From contig OZ244581.1 in assembly GCA_965217935.1 (NCBI GenBank), positions 682,001 to 746,000 of the forward strand: a DNA stretch of 64,000 nt, read 5' to 3'. Positions 9,058-17,348 of this stretch are shown piece after piece (within the stretch, counting starts at the first letter, position 1; each line of letters starts with the position of its first letter). The DNA comes from JBBROS01 sp965217935 (GTDB lineage Bacteria > Pseudomonadota > Alphaproteobacteria > Acetobacterales > Acetobacteraceae). Below the pieces are notes generated by a model. That model was not told the DNA's origin. It made no database searches and was given only the letters and a program-made list of their open reading frames with translations. The translations under genes and the position numbers were made by a program.

Positions 9058-9423
9058 ATGGCCTTGAAGGGCAGCACGTTTAACGACCGCCGCGACGAGG
9101 CGGCCGCGGCGAAGCGGGCATTGGTGGAACGGTTCAAGTCACGTCCCGCGCCGGACGATCCGGCGGTCCTGGCGCGCGCGGCGGAGCGCAAGGCGATCGC
9201 CGAGGCGCGCGAGAAGCGGACAGCCGAACGGGCCAAACTTCGGGAAGCCGAGGACCTGAAGAAGCAGGAGGCTGAACGCCTGCGGCTCGCGGCCGAACAG
9301 GCGGCAGCCGAGGACGCGGCGCGCAGGGCGGCGGAGCAGGCGGCGCGGGACGAGGCGATCCGGACCGAGCGGAAAGCGGCGCGGGATGCGCGGTATGCGG
9401 CGCGAAAGGCCAGGGGACGGTAA
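9058..9423 (+). CDS. DUF6481 family small charged coiled-coil protein
   Basis: 121 aa from the ATG at 9058, preceded by GAAGG. An upstream in-frame ATG at 9001 is less likely. The N-terminus MALKGSTFNDRRDEAAAAK and the FKSRPAPDDPAVLARAAER segment match the DUF6481 pattern as I recall it. From about residue 45 it is a continuous Ala/Glu/Arg/Lys coiled coil. No enzyme motif, signal peptide or membrane segment is visible, and the role is unknown. Confidence 0.7.
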   Translation: MALKGSTFNDRRDEAAAAKRALVERFKSRPAPDDPAVLARAAERKAIAEAREKRTAERAKLREAEDLKKQEAERLRLAAEQAAAEDAARRAAEQAARDEAIRTERKAARDARYAARKARGR

Positions 9424-9434
9424 AGGGGAGCCAG

Positions 9435-9455
9435 GAGATTGAAGCTGATCCGCCT
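9435..9455 (+). repeat. Left terminal inverted repeat of the IS630-like element
   Basis: 21 nt, matching the reverse complement of 10761-10782 at about 17 of 22 aligned positions with one gap; the perfect core is ATCCGCCT at 9448-9455. Confidence 0.55.
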
Positions 9456-9549
9456 TGATGGCGCGTTGGCGGGCTATGAGGATGGTGGTTCGGCTATGGT
9501 CTCTTTCCTGGCGGCCTCTTACGCCACCTCGCGAAAGCATTGACCCGCC

Positions 9550-10777
9550 ATGAGGCTCCCAACGGCTCTGAAATCTGATCCGCTCTGCGGCCACTGCTTT
9601 GCCAGGGTTCGCGCCACGGGCCAGCCGGCCGAGGTCGCCCGCACGCAACGCAGCGCCGGCGCGTTGCGGCAGACCGCCTCGCCTCTGCGCGATGGCCGCG
9701 TCGTCCGGCGCCTGCTTGCCGGCGCCCTTGTTCCGGACGGGCAGTCCCGCGCCACGGCGGCGGCCTGCGGCATGGACCGGCAAATCAGGCGCCCATCGCG
9801 CTCGCGCGTTGGGACCCGGCCTGCGCCACTGGCTGCTGCGCGGCAACGCCCGCGGGGGGCCGGGCTGTCGGCCAGCCCATCCCGGGCCGGCCGCCGCATT
9901 GGACGGAGGCGCAGAGGGCCGAACTCAAGCAGGGTGCGCTGGACGGGCCCGACCTGGACCAGCACGGCGCCGCGCCGACCTGCAACGCGAGATCAGCCGG
10001 CGTCTCGGCGCACGTTGCCACGGTCGGCACAGGGCTGGGCATGCTGGGCCTGACCCGCTTGCAGGCGCGCCCCCGGCCCATCCGGGCACGGTTGCCGACG
10101 GTGAGGCGGCTTTCAAAGCGCCTTGAGCGGCATCGCGCGCCGCGCCGTTGCCGCGCGATGCGGCGGCCGGGCCGTAGAGGTCGGGCTCGAGGACGGCGGA
10201 GGGCCGAAGGCCGAGGACCGCGTCGGTGAGCCAGGGAACGCTGGGCGCGGTTTGGGCGAGACTTGCCAAAGGGTCCGGCCGGCGGAGCCGGATGGAATGG
10301 CAAGGCGAGGGCGAGCGCGGCTCGTGCCCGGTCGCCGAGCGCGACTGCCTGCCGAGGCTGGGCCTATGTCTTCGCCGCCGCCTGCCCGGCGCGCGCGGCC
10401 GGCGGCGCCCTGGCCAGGCCATCGGCCTCCCTCGATGCCATGACCCTGCGCCTGCGCCAGACCGGCGGCCGGGCGGGCCCATGCGGCGCCGATCCTCGGC
10501 GGCGCCGGGCGGCATCGCACGGGCGGTGCGCTTGCGATGCCGGACACCGTCCCGCTGGTGCGACGACCAACCCTACAGCCCCGGGCTGAGCCCGGTTGAG
10601 ACGGTCCGGGAACGCCTGCGCGGCAACACGCTGAGCGCGACGGCATGGGAGAGCCCTGACGCCATCGTCGAGGCGTGCCGCAACGTCTCGACCGTCTTCG
10701 TCGGCGATTTGGGCCGGATGGTCTTTGCAGCCAATCGGGCTTGGGCAAAGGTTACTTTTCAGGCGGATTGGCATTAA
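9550..10777 (+). pseudogene. IS630-family transposase, multiply frameshifted
   Basis: No single frame is intact, but pieces in different frames line up in order with an IS630/Tc1-type transposase: DGRVVRRLLAGALVPDG and AAACGMDRQ (N-terminal helix-turn-helix) in one frame near 9690-9780, GLSASPSRAGRR (the usual GLSDRP segment), AELKQGALDGPD near 9930, LGLTRLQARPRP near 10045-10080, and finally YSPGLSPVETVRERLRGN near 10570-10630, the conserved block holding the last catalytic Glu. The end IVEACRNVSTVFVGDLGRM...WAKV matches the family C-terminus. At least three frameshifts make it inactive. Confidence 0.8.
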
Positions 10778-10782
10778 TTCTC
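10761..10782 (-). repeat. Right terminal inverted repeat of the IS630-like element
   Basis: Partner of 9435-9455. Its inner edge overlaps the last codons of the transposase remnant, which is common in compact IS630 elements. Confidence 0.55.
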
Positions 10783-10862
10783 GATCCGCTTTCAAGCAGA
10801 GATCAGGCAAATCCGACATGGGCGATGTCGCGACAGCGCCTCGCAAGTGCAGGTCGCATCGT

Positions 10863-11162
10863 TCAGCCCAGCACATGTCGCAGGAGCCCGGCGCTGCCGA
10901 TGCCGATGAGCACCGTCGCCAGCAGCGGCAGACGGACAGCCGCCGCCCCGGTGAGGGCGAGCGCGGTCAGGTCGGCCGCCCGTCCGGACACGAAGGCGGG
11001 CGCGATGACGGCTATCAGCACGCAACCGGGCGCCGCATCGAGGATGGTCATGGTCCGCGGCGACAGCGCGCGGCCACCCAGGACCAGATACCCGCCGATC
11101 CGCGTCAGATAGGTCACGCTCCCCATCAGGACGATCGTGGTCAACGTCCAGCCGTCGATCAT
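10863..11162 (-). CDS. azlD: AzlD family branched-chain amino acid exporter subunit
   Basis: 99 aa, the usual AzlD length, with three hydrophobic segments (about residues 4-18, 43-60 and 66-95). TYLTRIGGYLVLGG near residue 17 is the AzlD signature. AzlD is the small partner of AzlC in an inner-membrane exporter of branched-chain amino acids and analogues. The start codon overlaps the azlC stop (ATGA at 11159-11162). Confidence 0.88.
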   Translation of the reverse strand: MIDGWTLTTIVLMGSVTYLTRIGGYLVLGGRALSPRTMTILDAAPGCVLIAVIAPAFVSGRAADLTALALTGAAAVRLPLLATVLIGIGSAGLLRHVLG

Positions 11163-11881
11163 GGCCGCGCCCTGATCCAGGCGGCGACAATCCCCGCGGA
11201 CGCCCCGGCCGGCACATACCAGGCGCCCGGCGCCACGAGGGCAACGCACGCCGCGACGACCAGGCTGACCAGCCACGGGATGGCCGCGCCCACGCCCTTC
11301 CACATGCCTCGCAGCAGCACCAGGAACACCGCCGGAAACGCCATGTCGAAGCCCCACCGCCCGATGTCGCCGAGCACCGGTCCGAGCAGCGCGCCCAGCG
11401 CGGTGAAGGCGAGCCAATTGGCATAGAGGCCAGCCGAGACGCCGAGGAAGTAGCGCAGGCTGAACGTGGGCGCCGACGTGCCTGCTCGGCGCGCCTTCGC
11501 GTCGGCGAGCGCCATCGCCCAGCTCTCGTCCACCATCAGGAACAGCGCCGGCAGCACATGCCGCCGCGGCAGGCGTCGCAGCCACGGCGCCAGCGTCGCG
11601 CCCATCACCAGGTGGCGGCTGTTCACCAGCAGCGTCACGCCGGCGATCAGCAGGAGGTGCGGTGGCGACGTCCATAGCCCGACGGCCGCGAACTCCGACC
11701 CGCCCGCGAAGTTCAGGCCGGTCATCAGCGGCACAGCGAGCGGCGCCATGCCTTTCGCCGTCGCCTGCGCGCCCAGCACCAGCGCTGCGGGAACAAGGCC
11801 GATCAGCACCGGCGCCGATGCCCGCAAGCCGCGGGCGAACTCGCCGGACGCGCTGTTCATGTCTGATGCCAACGTTGCCAT
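11159..11881 (-). CDS. azlC: AzlC family ABC-independent amino acid permease
   Basis: 240 aa from the ATG at 11879-11881; another ATG 21 nt downstream is possible. Several membrane segments are clear, for example SAPVLIGLVPAALVLGAQAT, LLLIAGVTLLVNSRHLVMGA and WLAFTALGALLGPVLG. The NSRHLVMGA stretch and LMVDESWAM are hallmarks of AzlC. Together with AzlD it should export branched-chain amino acids. A divergently read Lrp-type regulator begins 112 nt away, the classic arrangement for azlCD control. Confidence 0.9.
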   Translation of the reverse strand: MATLASDMNSASGEFARGLRASAPVLIGLVPAALVLGAQATAKGMAPLAVPLMTGLNFAGGSEFAAVGLWTSPPHLLLIAGVTLLVNSRHLVMGATLAPWLRRLPRRHVLPALFLMVDESWAMALADAKARRAGTSAPTFSLRYFLGVSAGLYANWLAFTALGALLGPVLGDIGRWGFDMAFPAVFLVLLRGMWKGVGAAIPWLVSLVVAACVALVAPGAWYVPAGASAGIVAAWIRARP

Positions 11882-11947
11882 GATGAAGCGTATAACGCCA
11901 ATCAAGGGGCGAGTGTATGCGAAGTGCTGCACGTAAACGCCATTAAC

Positions 11948-11962
11948 TGGCAGGCTCTGCCA
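11948..11962. promoter_or_regulatory. Palindromic site between azlC and the Lrp gene, candidate Lrp operator
   Basis: TGGCAG-GCT-CTGCCA: perfect 6-bp arms around a 3-nt centre, set in AT-richer flanks (TTAAC on the left, ATAAAA on the right). It is placed between the two divergent genes and 31 nt from the lrp start. Lrp/AsnC dimers bind similar 15-bp palindromes. Assignment rests on position and symmetry only. Confidence 0.5.
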
Positions 11963-11992
11963 ATAAAACTCGCGATGGAGACAAAATCTGCC

Positions 11993-12451
11993 ATGAAGAT
12001 AGACGCGATCGACCGGCGTATCTTGGCCGAGCTGCAAGCGAACGGCAGGCTCACCAACAATGACCTGGCGGAGCGGATCGGCCTATCGCCGTCACCCTGC
12101 CTGCGGCGCGTCCGCGCGCTCGAAGCGGCGGGGCTGATCAATGGCTACGCCGCACTGCTCGATCCGGTCCAACTCGATCTGGGCACGAGCGTCTTCGTCC
12201 GGGTCTGGCTGGTCGGACAGGATGACCAAACGGTCCAGCGCTTCACCGACCACATCCTCGCGCTGCCGCACGTGGTCGAGTGCCATATGATGGCCGGCGA
12301 CTGCGATTTCCTGCTTCGGGTCGTGGCTCGCGACCTTGATGCCTACCGCCGCTTCCAGGCCGAGAAGCTCGCCCGCATCGATGGCGTCCAGAGCCTGAAA
12401 ACCGACATCCCTTTGCAGCGGATCAAGCTCACGATGGCCTTGCCCCTGTGA
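11993..12451 (+). CDS. Lrp/AsnC family transcriptional regulator
   Basis: 152 aa from the ATG at 11993, matching the usual family length; an in-frame ATG at 11975 is an alternative. MKIDAIDRRILAELQANGRL begins the winged helix-turn-helix, with LSPSPCLRRVRALEAAGLI as the recognition helix. The C-terminal RAM effector domain has HVVECHMMAGDCDFLLRVVA. It is divergent from azlCD, so it probably senses an amino acid such as leucine and controls export. The family usually also controls its own gene. Confidence 0.93.
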   Translation: MKIDAIDRRILAELQANGRLTNNDLAERIGLSPSPCLRRVRALEAAGLINGYAALLDPVQLDLGTSVFVRVWLVGQDDQTVQRFTDHILALPHVVECHMMAGDCDFLLRVVARDLDAYRRFQAEKLARIDGVQSLKTDIPLQRIKLTMALPL

Positions 12452-12635
12452 TCTGGCGCAATAGGGCGGCGATCGCCTCGAACCTCTGCTGGCGGCATCG
12501 GATAAAACAGGCGCCCCGCGAAAGACCAACTCCGAATAGTCTTCGCTTCCCAGATCAGCCAGGCGCGACTTGCACGGCGCCAGACTGACCGATCATGCGC
12601 GGCATCATGTCATTGCCGGACCGGACAGCTTTCAC

Positions 12636-13811
12636 TTACCCGGGCCGCGCGAGCAGTTGCTCGGCAAGCGCCACGTACCAGCTCGCCCCCACCGGCAGCA
12701 CCTCGTCGTTGAAGTCGTATTTCGGATGGTGCACGCCCGGGTCGCTATCCCCCCGCCCGGCGCCAAGCATGATGTAGGCGCCCTGCTTGGCATTCAGCAT
12801 GAAGCTGAAATCTTCGCCCCCCATGGTGGGCTTGTCCATGTGTCGCACGCGGGCCGCGCCTTGCACGCTTTCCGCCGCGCGCCGGGCCATTGCCATCGCC
12901 TCCGGGTCGTTGACGGTGGCGGGATACATGCGCTCGAACTTGACGTCGGCCCGGGCGCCGAAGCCCTCCGCGATGCTGGCCGCAAGCCCGGTCACGCGCC
13001 GCTCCAGCGTGTCGCCCACGGCGGGCGTGAACCATCGCGCGGTGCCCAGCATACGGACCCGCTCGGGGATGACGTTGTTGGCATGGCCGCCCTCGATGGC
13101 GCCGATGGTCACGACGCCTGCCTCAACCGGCTCGACGTTGCGCGCGACGATGCTTTGCAGCGCCTGGATGATGGCGGCGCTGGCGACGATCGGGTCCGTG
13201 CTCTGGTGCGGCATGGCACCGTGGCCGCCGCGCCCGGTGACGGTGATCTCGATGTTGGCCACCGCGGCCATCACCGGCCCGTCGCGCCACTGGAACGTGC
13301 CGGCGGGAGCGCCGGGCCAGTTGTGCATGCCGAATACCTGGCTCATCGGAAAGCGGTCGAACAGGCCCTCCTGCACCATCATGTTGCCGCCGCCGAAGTT
13401 CTCCTCGGCGGGCTGGAAGATGACGTAGACGGCGCCGGCGAAGTTGCGCGTCTCGGCCAGGTAGCGGGCCGCGCCGAGCAGCATGGCGGTGTGCCCGTCA
13501 TGGCCGCAGGCGTGCATCACGCCGGGCGTGAGGCTGGCGTGGGCGGCGCCGGTTTCCTCCAGGATCGGCAGCGCGTCCATGTCGGCGCGCAGGCCGATGC
13601 CCGGGCCAGGCTCGCGCCCGCGGATCACGCCGACCACGCCCGTCCTGGCCAGGCCGGCATGGACCTCGTCGACGCCGAACTCGCGCAGCCGCTCCTGCAC
13701 CAGGGCGGACGTGCGGGTTTCCTGCAAGGCGAGCTCGGGATGCTGGTGCAGGTCGTGCCGCCAGGCGGTCATGTCGGCGTGGAACTCGGCAATTCGGTTG
13801 AGAACGGGCAT
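12636..13811 (-). CDS. M20 family amidohydrolase (hippurate hydrolase/HipO-like)
   Basis: 391 aa from the ATG at 13809-13811, which shares one base with the TGA stop of the upstream gene (TGATG). A TTG one codon earlier is less likely. Metal-site motifs: GLRADMDALPI near residue 75, HACGHDGHTAML near 100, FQPAEENFGGG near 133, GRGGHGAMPH near 189 (dimerisation lid) and GGEDFSFML near 337. The family removes acyl groups from amino acids or cleaves hippurate-like amides using two metal ions. Being coupled to an NmrA-type gene gives no further clue to substrate. Confidence 0.92.
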   Translation of the reverse strand: MPVLNRIAEFHADMTAWRHDLHQHPELALQETRTSALVQERLREFGVDEVHAGLARTGVVGVIRGREPGPGIGLRADMDALPILEETGAAHASLTPGVMHACGHDGHTAMLLGAARYLAETRNFAGAVYVIFQPAEENFGGGNMMVQEGLFDRFPMSQVFGMHNWPGAPAGTFQWRDGPVMAAVANIEITVTGRGGHGAMPHQSTDPIVASAAIIQALQSIVARNVEPVEAGVVTIGAIEGGHANNVIPERVRMLGTARWFTPAVGDTLERRVTGLAASIAEGFGARADVKFERMYPATVNDPEAMAMARRAAESVQGAARVRHMDKPTMGGEDFSFMLNAKQGAYIMLGAGRGDSDPGVHHPKYDFNDEVLPVGASWYVALAEQLLARPG

Positions 13812-14674
13812 CAATGCGCTCCGAAGGTTTGCTGCAGCCCGGCGGCGAGCGGGATGGGATCGACGTCCAGCCTAGCCTGCATCGGCCCGATGTCGAAGGC
13901 CTTGTCTTCCAAAAGCCGGCGGATTTCCGCCGGCCGCACGCGCGGCAGGCCCGGCAAGCGCGTGAGCGGGGCGGCAAGACGAAGCAGCGCGGGCGGGATC
14001 GGCACGATGCGCGGCGCAGGCAGTCCGGCGGCCCCGGCCACCTCCCGGACGAAGTCGGCATACGAGACCGCAACAGGCCCGGCGACCACGATGCTTTCAG
14101 GACCGGCCCAGCCGACATCCAAGGCGGCGAGGATGCTGCGGGTCAGGTCCGATTGGTGGATCGGCTGAACGAGCGCCCGCCCGCCGGCCGGTAGCGGCAC
14201 GACGGGCAGCCTGCGGAGCAGGGCCGCCAGGCGCTGCACGTTGTCCTCGCCCTCGGCGCCGTAGATCATCGTCGGATGCAGCAGCGCGCCGGGCCTACCA
14301 GCGGCCAGGAACGCCCGCTCGCCGGCGATGACGCCCTCTCCGTGCGCGTCGGGCCAGCGGGTGAACTTGCGCGTGCTGCCGAGGAAGACGAAGCGGGCCT
14401 TCGGCGGCGCGGCGGCGAGGATGACCGGGATATGCCGCGCGTGGGTGCAGGAGACGACGCGGGCGGCGTCGGCGAGCGCATCGGCAAGCTCCCTCTCCTG
14501 TCCCTCCAGGTCCGCCGCACGCGGCAGCCCGGGCAGGCCGGCAGGCCACCGCGCCGGGTTGCGGATGATCGGCACGATAGGGACATCCCGCGCCGCAAGC
14601 GCGCGGCAGAGGGCAAGGCCGGAGCGCCCGGTGGCGCCGATGACGTAGACCGGGGCGCTTGCGATCTGTTGCAT
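13811..14674 (-). CDS. NAD(P)H-binding NmrA/atypical SDR family protein
   Basis: 287 aa from the ATG at 14672-14674. VYVIGATGRSGLALCRALAA gives the Rossmann motif near residue 15. RFVFLGSTRKF replaces the usual Ser-Tyr-Lys zone, and HPTMIYGAEGEDNVQRLAALLR is typical of atypical extended SDRs (NDUFA9/NmrA-like). The canonical YxxxK is not evident, so it may bind NAD(P) without classical catalysis. It is translationally coupled to the M20 gene downstream. Confidence 0.78.
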   Translation of the reverse strand: MQQIASAPVYVIGATGRSGLALCRALAARDVPIVPIIRNPARWPAGLPGLPRAADLEGQERELADALADAARVVSCTHARHIPVILAAAPPKARFVFLGSTRKFTRWPDAHGEGVIAGERAFLAAGRPGALLHPTMIYGAEGEDNVQRLAALLRRLPVVPLPAGGRALVQPIHQSDLTRSILAALDVGWAGPESIVVAGPVAVSYADFVREVAGAAGLPAPRIVPIPPALLRLAAPLTRLPGLPRVRPAEIRRLLEDKAFDIGPMQARLDVDPIPLAAGLQQTFGAH

Positions 14675-14742
14675 GGGCCATTGATAAGCCCGGCAGCGGG
14701 GCGGGAAAAGCCGCGGTATCATCATACCACAACACGGAAACC

Positions 14743-14771
14743 TTGACGCGGTAGGCTGTCCGGCGCATAGC
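14743..14771 (+). promoter_or_regulatory. Candidate promoter of rplM-rpsI
   Basis: TTGACG (14743-14748), 17-nt spacer, CATAGC (14766-14771), ending 30 nt before the rplM start. The -35 is 5/6 to consensus; the -10 is weak. A small palindrome GGTAT-CATC-ATACC lies just upstream at 14715-14728. Confidence 0.42.
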
Positions 14772-14801
14772 CCGCCATCAAACGAAGTTCAGGACGGCGG
14801 C

Positions 14802-15269
14802 ATGCTGAAGACTACCCAATCACTCAAGCCCTCCGAGGTGAGCAAGGCGTGGGTGCTGATCGACGCTGAGGGTCTGGTGCTCGGGCGGCTCGCGTCGATC
14901 ATCGCCCAGCGGCTGCGCGGCAAGCACAAGCCGCAGTTCACCCCCCACGTCGATTGCGGCGACAACGTCGTCGTCGTCAACGCGGAAAAGGTGCGCGTGA
15001 CCGGCAACAAGGCGGACCAGTCGATCTTCTACTACCACACCGGCTATCCGGGCGGCATCAAGGGGCGCAGCATTCGCCAGCGCCTGGACAGCGCGCATCC
15101 CGAGCGGGTGATCGAGAAGGCGGTGGAGCGTATGATCACGCGCGGCCCGTTGCAGCGGGCGCAGATGAAGCACCTGCACGTCTACAAGGGCGGCGCCCAC
15201 CCGCACGACGGCCAGCAGCCGCAGATGCTGGACGTCGCCGGTTTGAACTCCAAGAACAAGAGGGCCTAA
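14802..15269 (+). CDS. rplM: 50S ribosomal protein L13
   Basis: 155 aa, full length. The N-terminal WVLIDAEGLVLGRLAS is the L13 signature, followed by RLRGKHKPQFTPHVDCGDN and RAVERM-like IEKAVERMITRG. The C-terminus has HPHDGQQPQMLDVAG. L13 is an early-assembling 50S protein. It forms the conserved rplM-rpsI operon with S9, whose GTG start is 2 nt after the rplM stop. Confidence 0.98.
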   Translation: MLKTTQSLKPSEVSKAWVLIDAEGLVLGRLASIIAQRLRGKHKPQFTPHVDCGDNVVVVNAEKVRVTGNKADQSIFYYHTGYPGGIKGRSIRQRLDSAHPERVIEKAVERMITRGPLQRAQMKHLHVYKGGAHPHDGQQPQMLDVAGLNSKNKRA

Positions 15270-15271
15270 TC

Positions 15272-15775
15272 GTGTCGGAAACCCAGCAGACCCGCACGCT
15301 CGCGGACCTCAAGGATCTCGCCGTTGCCAGCGCGGCGGCCGCCTCCGCTCCGAGCGATGCGCCGAAACGCGAGCCTAAGCGCGACGCCCAGGGCCGCAGC
15401 TATGCGACCGGCCGCCGAAAGAACGCCATCGCCCGCGTCTGGATCAAGCCCGGCAAGGGCGAGATGACCGTCAACGGCAAGAAGGTCACCACCTACTTTG
15501 CCCGCCCCGTGCTGCGGATGCTGCTGAGCCAGCCCTTCCTCGTCACCGACCGCTACAACCAGTTCGACGTGACCTGCACCACCAACGGCGGCGGACTCTC
15601 CGGCCAGGCCGGCGCGGTTCGGCACGGCATCAGCCGGGCGCTGACCCATTACGAGCCGGAGCTTCGCCCGGTGCTGAAGCTCGCCGGCTTCCTGACGCGG
15701 GACTCCCGCGTGGTGGAACGCAAGAAGTATGGCCGGGCCAAGGCGCGACGCAGCTTCCAGTTCAGCAAGCGCTGA
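15272..15775 (+). CDS. rpsI: 30S ribosomal protein S9
   Basis: 167 aa from a GTG at 15272, with GAGG about 9 nt upstream. The first 40 or so residues form an Ala/Lys-rich extension typical of alphaproteobacterial S9. The core begins YATGRRKNAIARVWI and ends RAKARRSFQFSKR, the conserved tail that reaches the P-site tRNA. It ends the rplM-rpsI operon and is followed by a strong terminator. Confidence 0.97.
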   Translation: MSETQQTRTLADLKDLAVASAAAASAPSDAPKREPKRDAQGRSYATGRRKNAIARVWIKPGKGEMTVNGKKVTTYFARPVLRMLLSQPFLVTDRYNQFDVTCTTNGGGLSGQAGAVRHGISRALTHYEPELRPVLKLAGFLTRDSRVVERKKYGRAKARRSFQFSKR

Positions 15776-15804
15776 CCGCTGCCGAATACGGCGAACGACA
15801 AGCA

Positions 15805-15831
15805 GGGCGGTCCGCACGGGCCGCCCTTTTT
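15805..15831 (+). terminator. Rho-independent terminator after rpsI
   Basis: A 9-bp stem GGGCGGTCC / GGGCCGCCC (one T-G wobble) closes a GCAC loop and is followed at once by TTTTT (15827-15831). It is 30 nt after the rpsI stop and before argC. Confidence 0.92.
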
Positions 15832-15846
15832 GCTTTGGAGGCTGAC

Positions 15847-16797
15847 ATGACCAGAAGCGTGTTCATCGACGGCGAGGCCGGCACGACCGGCCTCGGCATC
15901 CGCGAGCGCCTCGCCGCCTTGCCGGGCATCGGGTTGCTGACCATCGACCCGGCCCGGCGCAAGGATGCCGCCGCGCGCCAGGCCCTGATGCGCGAGGCCG
16001 AGCTGTTGGTGCTCTGCCTGCCGGACGACGCGGCGAAAGAAAGCGTCGCCCTGGCCAAGGCGCTCGGGGCCGCGATGCCGAAGATCCTGGATGCCAGCAC
16101 GGCGCACCGGGTCGACCCGGACTGGACCTACGGCTTCCCTGAGCTTGAGCCCGGCCAAGCGGCGCGCATCGCCGGGGCCTCGCTCGTCGCCAACCCGGGC
16201 TGCTACCCGACGGGCGCGATCGCCCTGCTCCGCCCCCTGGTCGAGGCCGGCTTGCTGCCGGCGGACTACCCGGTCTGCGTCAACGCCGTCAGCGGCTACT
16301 CCGGCGGCGGACGCGGCCTGATCGAGACCCATGAAACCGAAGGCGGCCCGCCGTTCGAACTGTATGCTTTATCCCTGGAACACAAGCATGTCCCGGAGCT
16401 GCAACGCTACGCCGGCCTGACCCGGCGCCCGATCTTCGTCCCCTCCGTCGCCCACGTGCGCCAGGGCATGCTGGTCAGCGTGCCGCTGCACCTCGACGCG
16501 CTGCCCGGGCGCCCGGACGCGCAGGATCTCCACGCAGCGCTTGCCGCCTGGTATCTGGGCGCGGAACTGGTGCAGGTGTCCGCGCCCGAGGCAAGCGGCA
16601 CGCTCGGCATGACGGCGCTGAACGGCGCCGACGACATGGAGCTGCGGGTTTTCGGCCACCCGGCGCACCGGCACGCGGTTCTGACAGCGCGGCTTGACAA
16701 TCTCGGCAAGGGCGCCTCGGGCGCCGCCGTGCAGAACATCCGGCTGATGCTCGGGCTCGGCCAGACAGCCGCGCGGGAGATGGCCCATGCTGTATGA
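15847..16797 (+). CDS. argC: N-acetyl-gamma-glutamyl-phosphate reductase, type 2
   Basis: 316 aa from the ATG at 15847, with TTGGAGG 6 nt upstream; the short length is that of the ArgC2 class (about 310 aa). It reduces N-acetylglutamyl phosphate with NADPH in arginine synthesis. FIDGEAGTTGLGIRERL at the N-terminus is the ArgC2 nucleotide-binding motif; ANPGCYPTGAIALL carries the catalytic Cys near residue 117; HKHVPELQRY and FVPSVAHVRQGM follow. It overlaps the carbonic-anhydrase-like gene by 11 nt. Confidence 0.96.
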   Translation: MTRSVFIDGEAGTTGLGIRERLAALPGIGLLTIDPARRKDAAARQALMREAELLVLCLPDDAAKESVALAKALGAAMPKILDASTAHRVDPDWTYGFPELEPGQAARIAGASLVANPGCYPTGAIALLRPLVEAGLLPADYPVCVNAVSGYSGGGRGLIETHETEGGPPFELYALSLEHKHVPELQRYAGLTRRPIFVPSVAHVRQGMLVSVPLHLDALPGRPDAQDLHAALAAWYLGAELVQVSAPEASGTLGMTALNGADDMELRVFGHPAHRHAVLTARLDNLGKGASGAAVQNIRLMLGLGQTAAREMAHAV

Positions 16798-17314
16798 ACT
16801 GGAGGGCGTAGTACCCCGCGTAGCCGAAGACGCCTGGGTCGCCCCCGACGCGGCCGTCATCGGCGACGTCTGGATCGGCGCGCGCAGCACCGTCTGGTTC
16901 AAGTGCCTGCTGCGCGGCGACACCAACCGCATCCGCATCGGCGAGCGGACCAACATCCAGGACCTCACCGTGCTGCACGTGAACCCCGGGGAGCAATGGG
17001 CATGCGAGATCGGCGACGACGTGACCGTCGGGCACGCCGCCATCGTCCACGCCTGCACGCTGATGGACCGCGCCTTCGTCGGCATGGGCGCGACGGTGCT
17101 GGATGGCGCGGTGATCGAGCAAGGCGCGATGCTGGCGGCCGGCGCGCTGCTGACGCCGGGCAAACGGATTCCGCCGGGGGAGATGTGGGGCGGCTCGCCG
17201 GCCCGCAAGATGCGCGACATCGGCGAGACCGACCGGGCGGAGTTCGAGCGGATCGCGGTGCATTATGCGGCCCTGGGCGCGCGGTATCGGGCCGGATTAA
17301 AACCGCTCGGGTAA
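16787..17314 (+). CDS. Gamma carbonic anhydrase family protein
   Basis: 175 aa, a left-handed beta-helix protein with hexapeptide repeats such as VIGDVWIGARSTVW, NRIRIGERTNIQD and AFVGMGATVLDGAVI. The metal-binding histidines of the family are seen in LHVNPGE, VGHAAIVHAC (two). It may hydrate CO2, or act as a metal-binding homologue (YrdA/PaaY-like) without much activity. It overlaps argC by 11 nt, so it is co-translated with it; a link to arginine synthesis through bicarbonate supply is only a guess. Confidence 0.92.
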   Translation: MLYELEGVVPRVAEDAWVAPDAAVIGDVWIGARSTVWFKCLLRGDTNRIRIGERTNIQDLTVLHVNPGEQWACEIGDDVTVGHAAIVHACTLMDRAFVGMGATVLDGAVIEQGAMLAAGALLTPGKRIPPGEMWGGSPARKMRDIGETDRAEFERIAVHYAALGARYRAGLKPLG

Positions 17315-17348
17315 TGGCACGGCTTGCCTGGCCGCCTATTTATTCACG

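Larger units (their letters stand above)
9435..10782 (+). mobile_element. Decayed IS630-family insertion sequence
   Basis: About 1.35 kb holding a broken IS630-type transposase, with imperfect terminal inverted repeats. The left end 9435-9455 reads inward GAGATTGAAGCTGATCC... and the right end 10761-10782, reverse complemented, reads GAGAATTAATGCCAATCCGC...; with one gap about 17 of 22 positions match, including the block ATCCGCCT. No TA target duplication is visible at the outer borders, consistent with age. It lies between the DUF6481 gene and azlD and interrupts no recognisable gene. Confidence 0.72.

Noticed and set aside
9577..9600. A second possible IS end (ATCTGATCCGCT)
   Set aside because: It lacks the outer GAGA part and lies inside the transposase remnant; the copy at 9435 aligns better with the right end.
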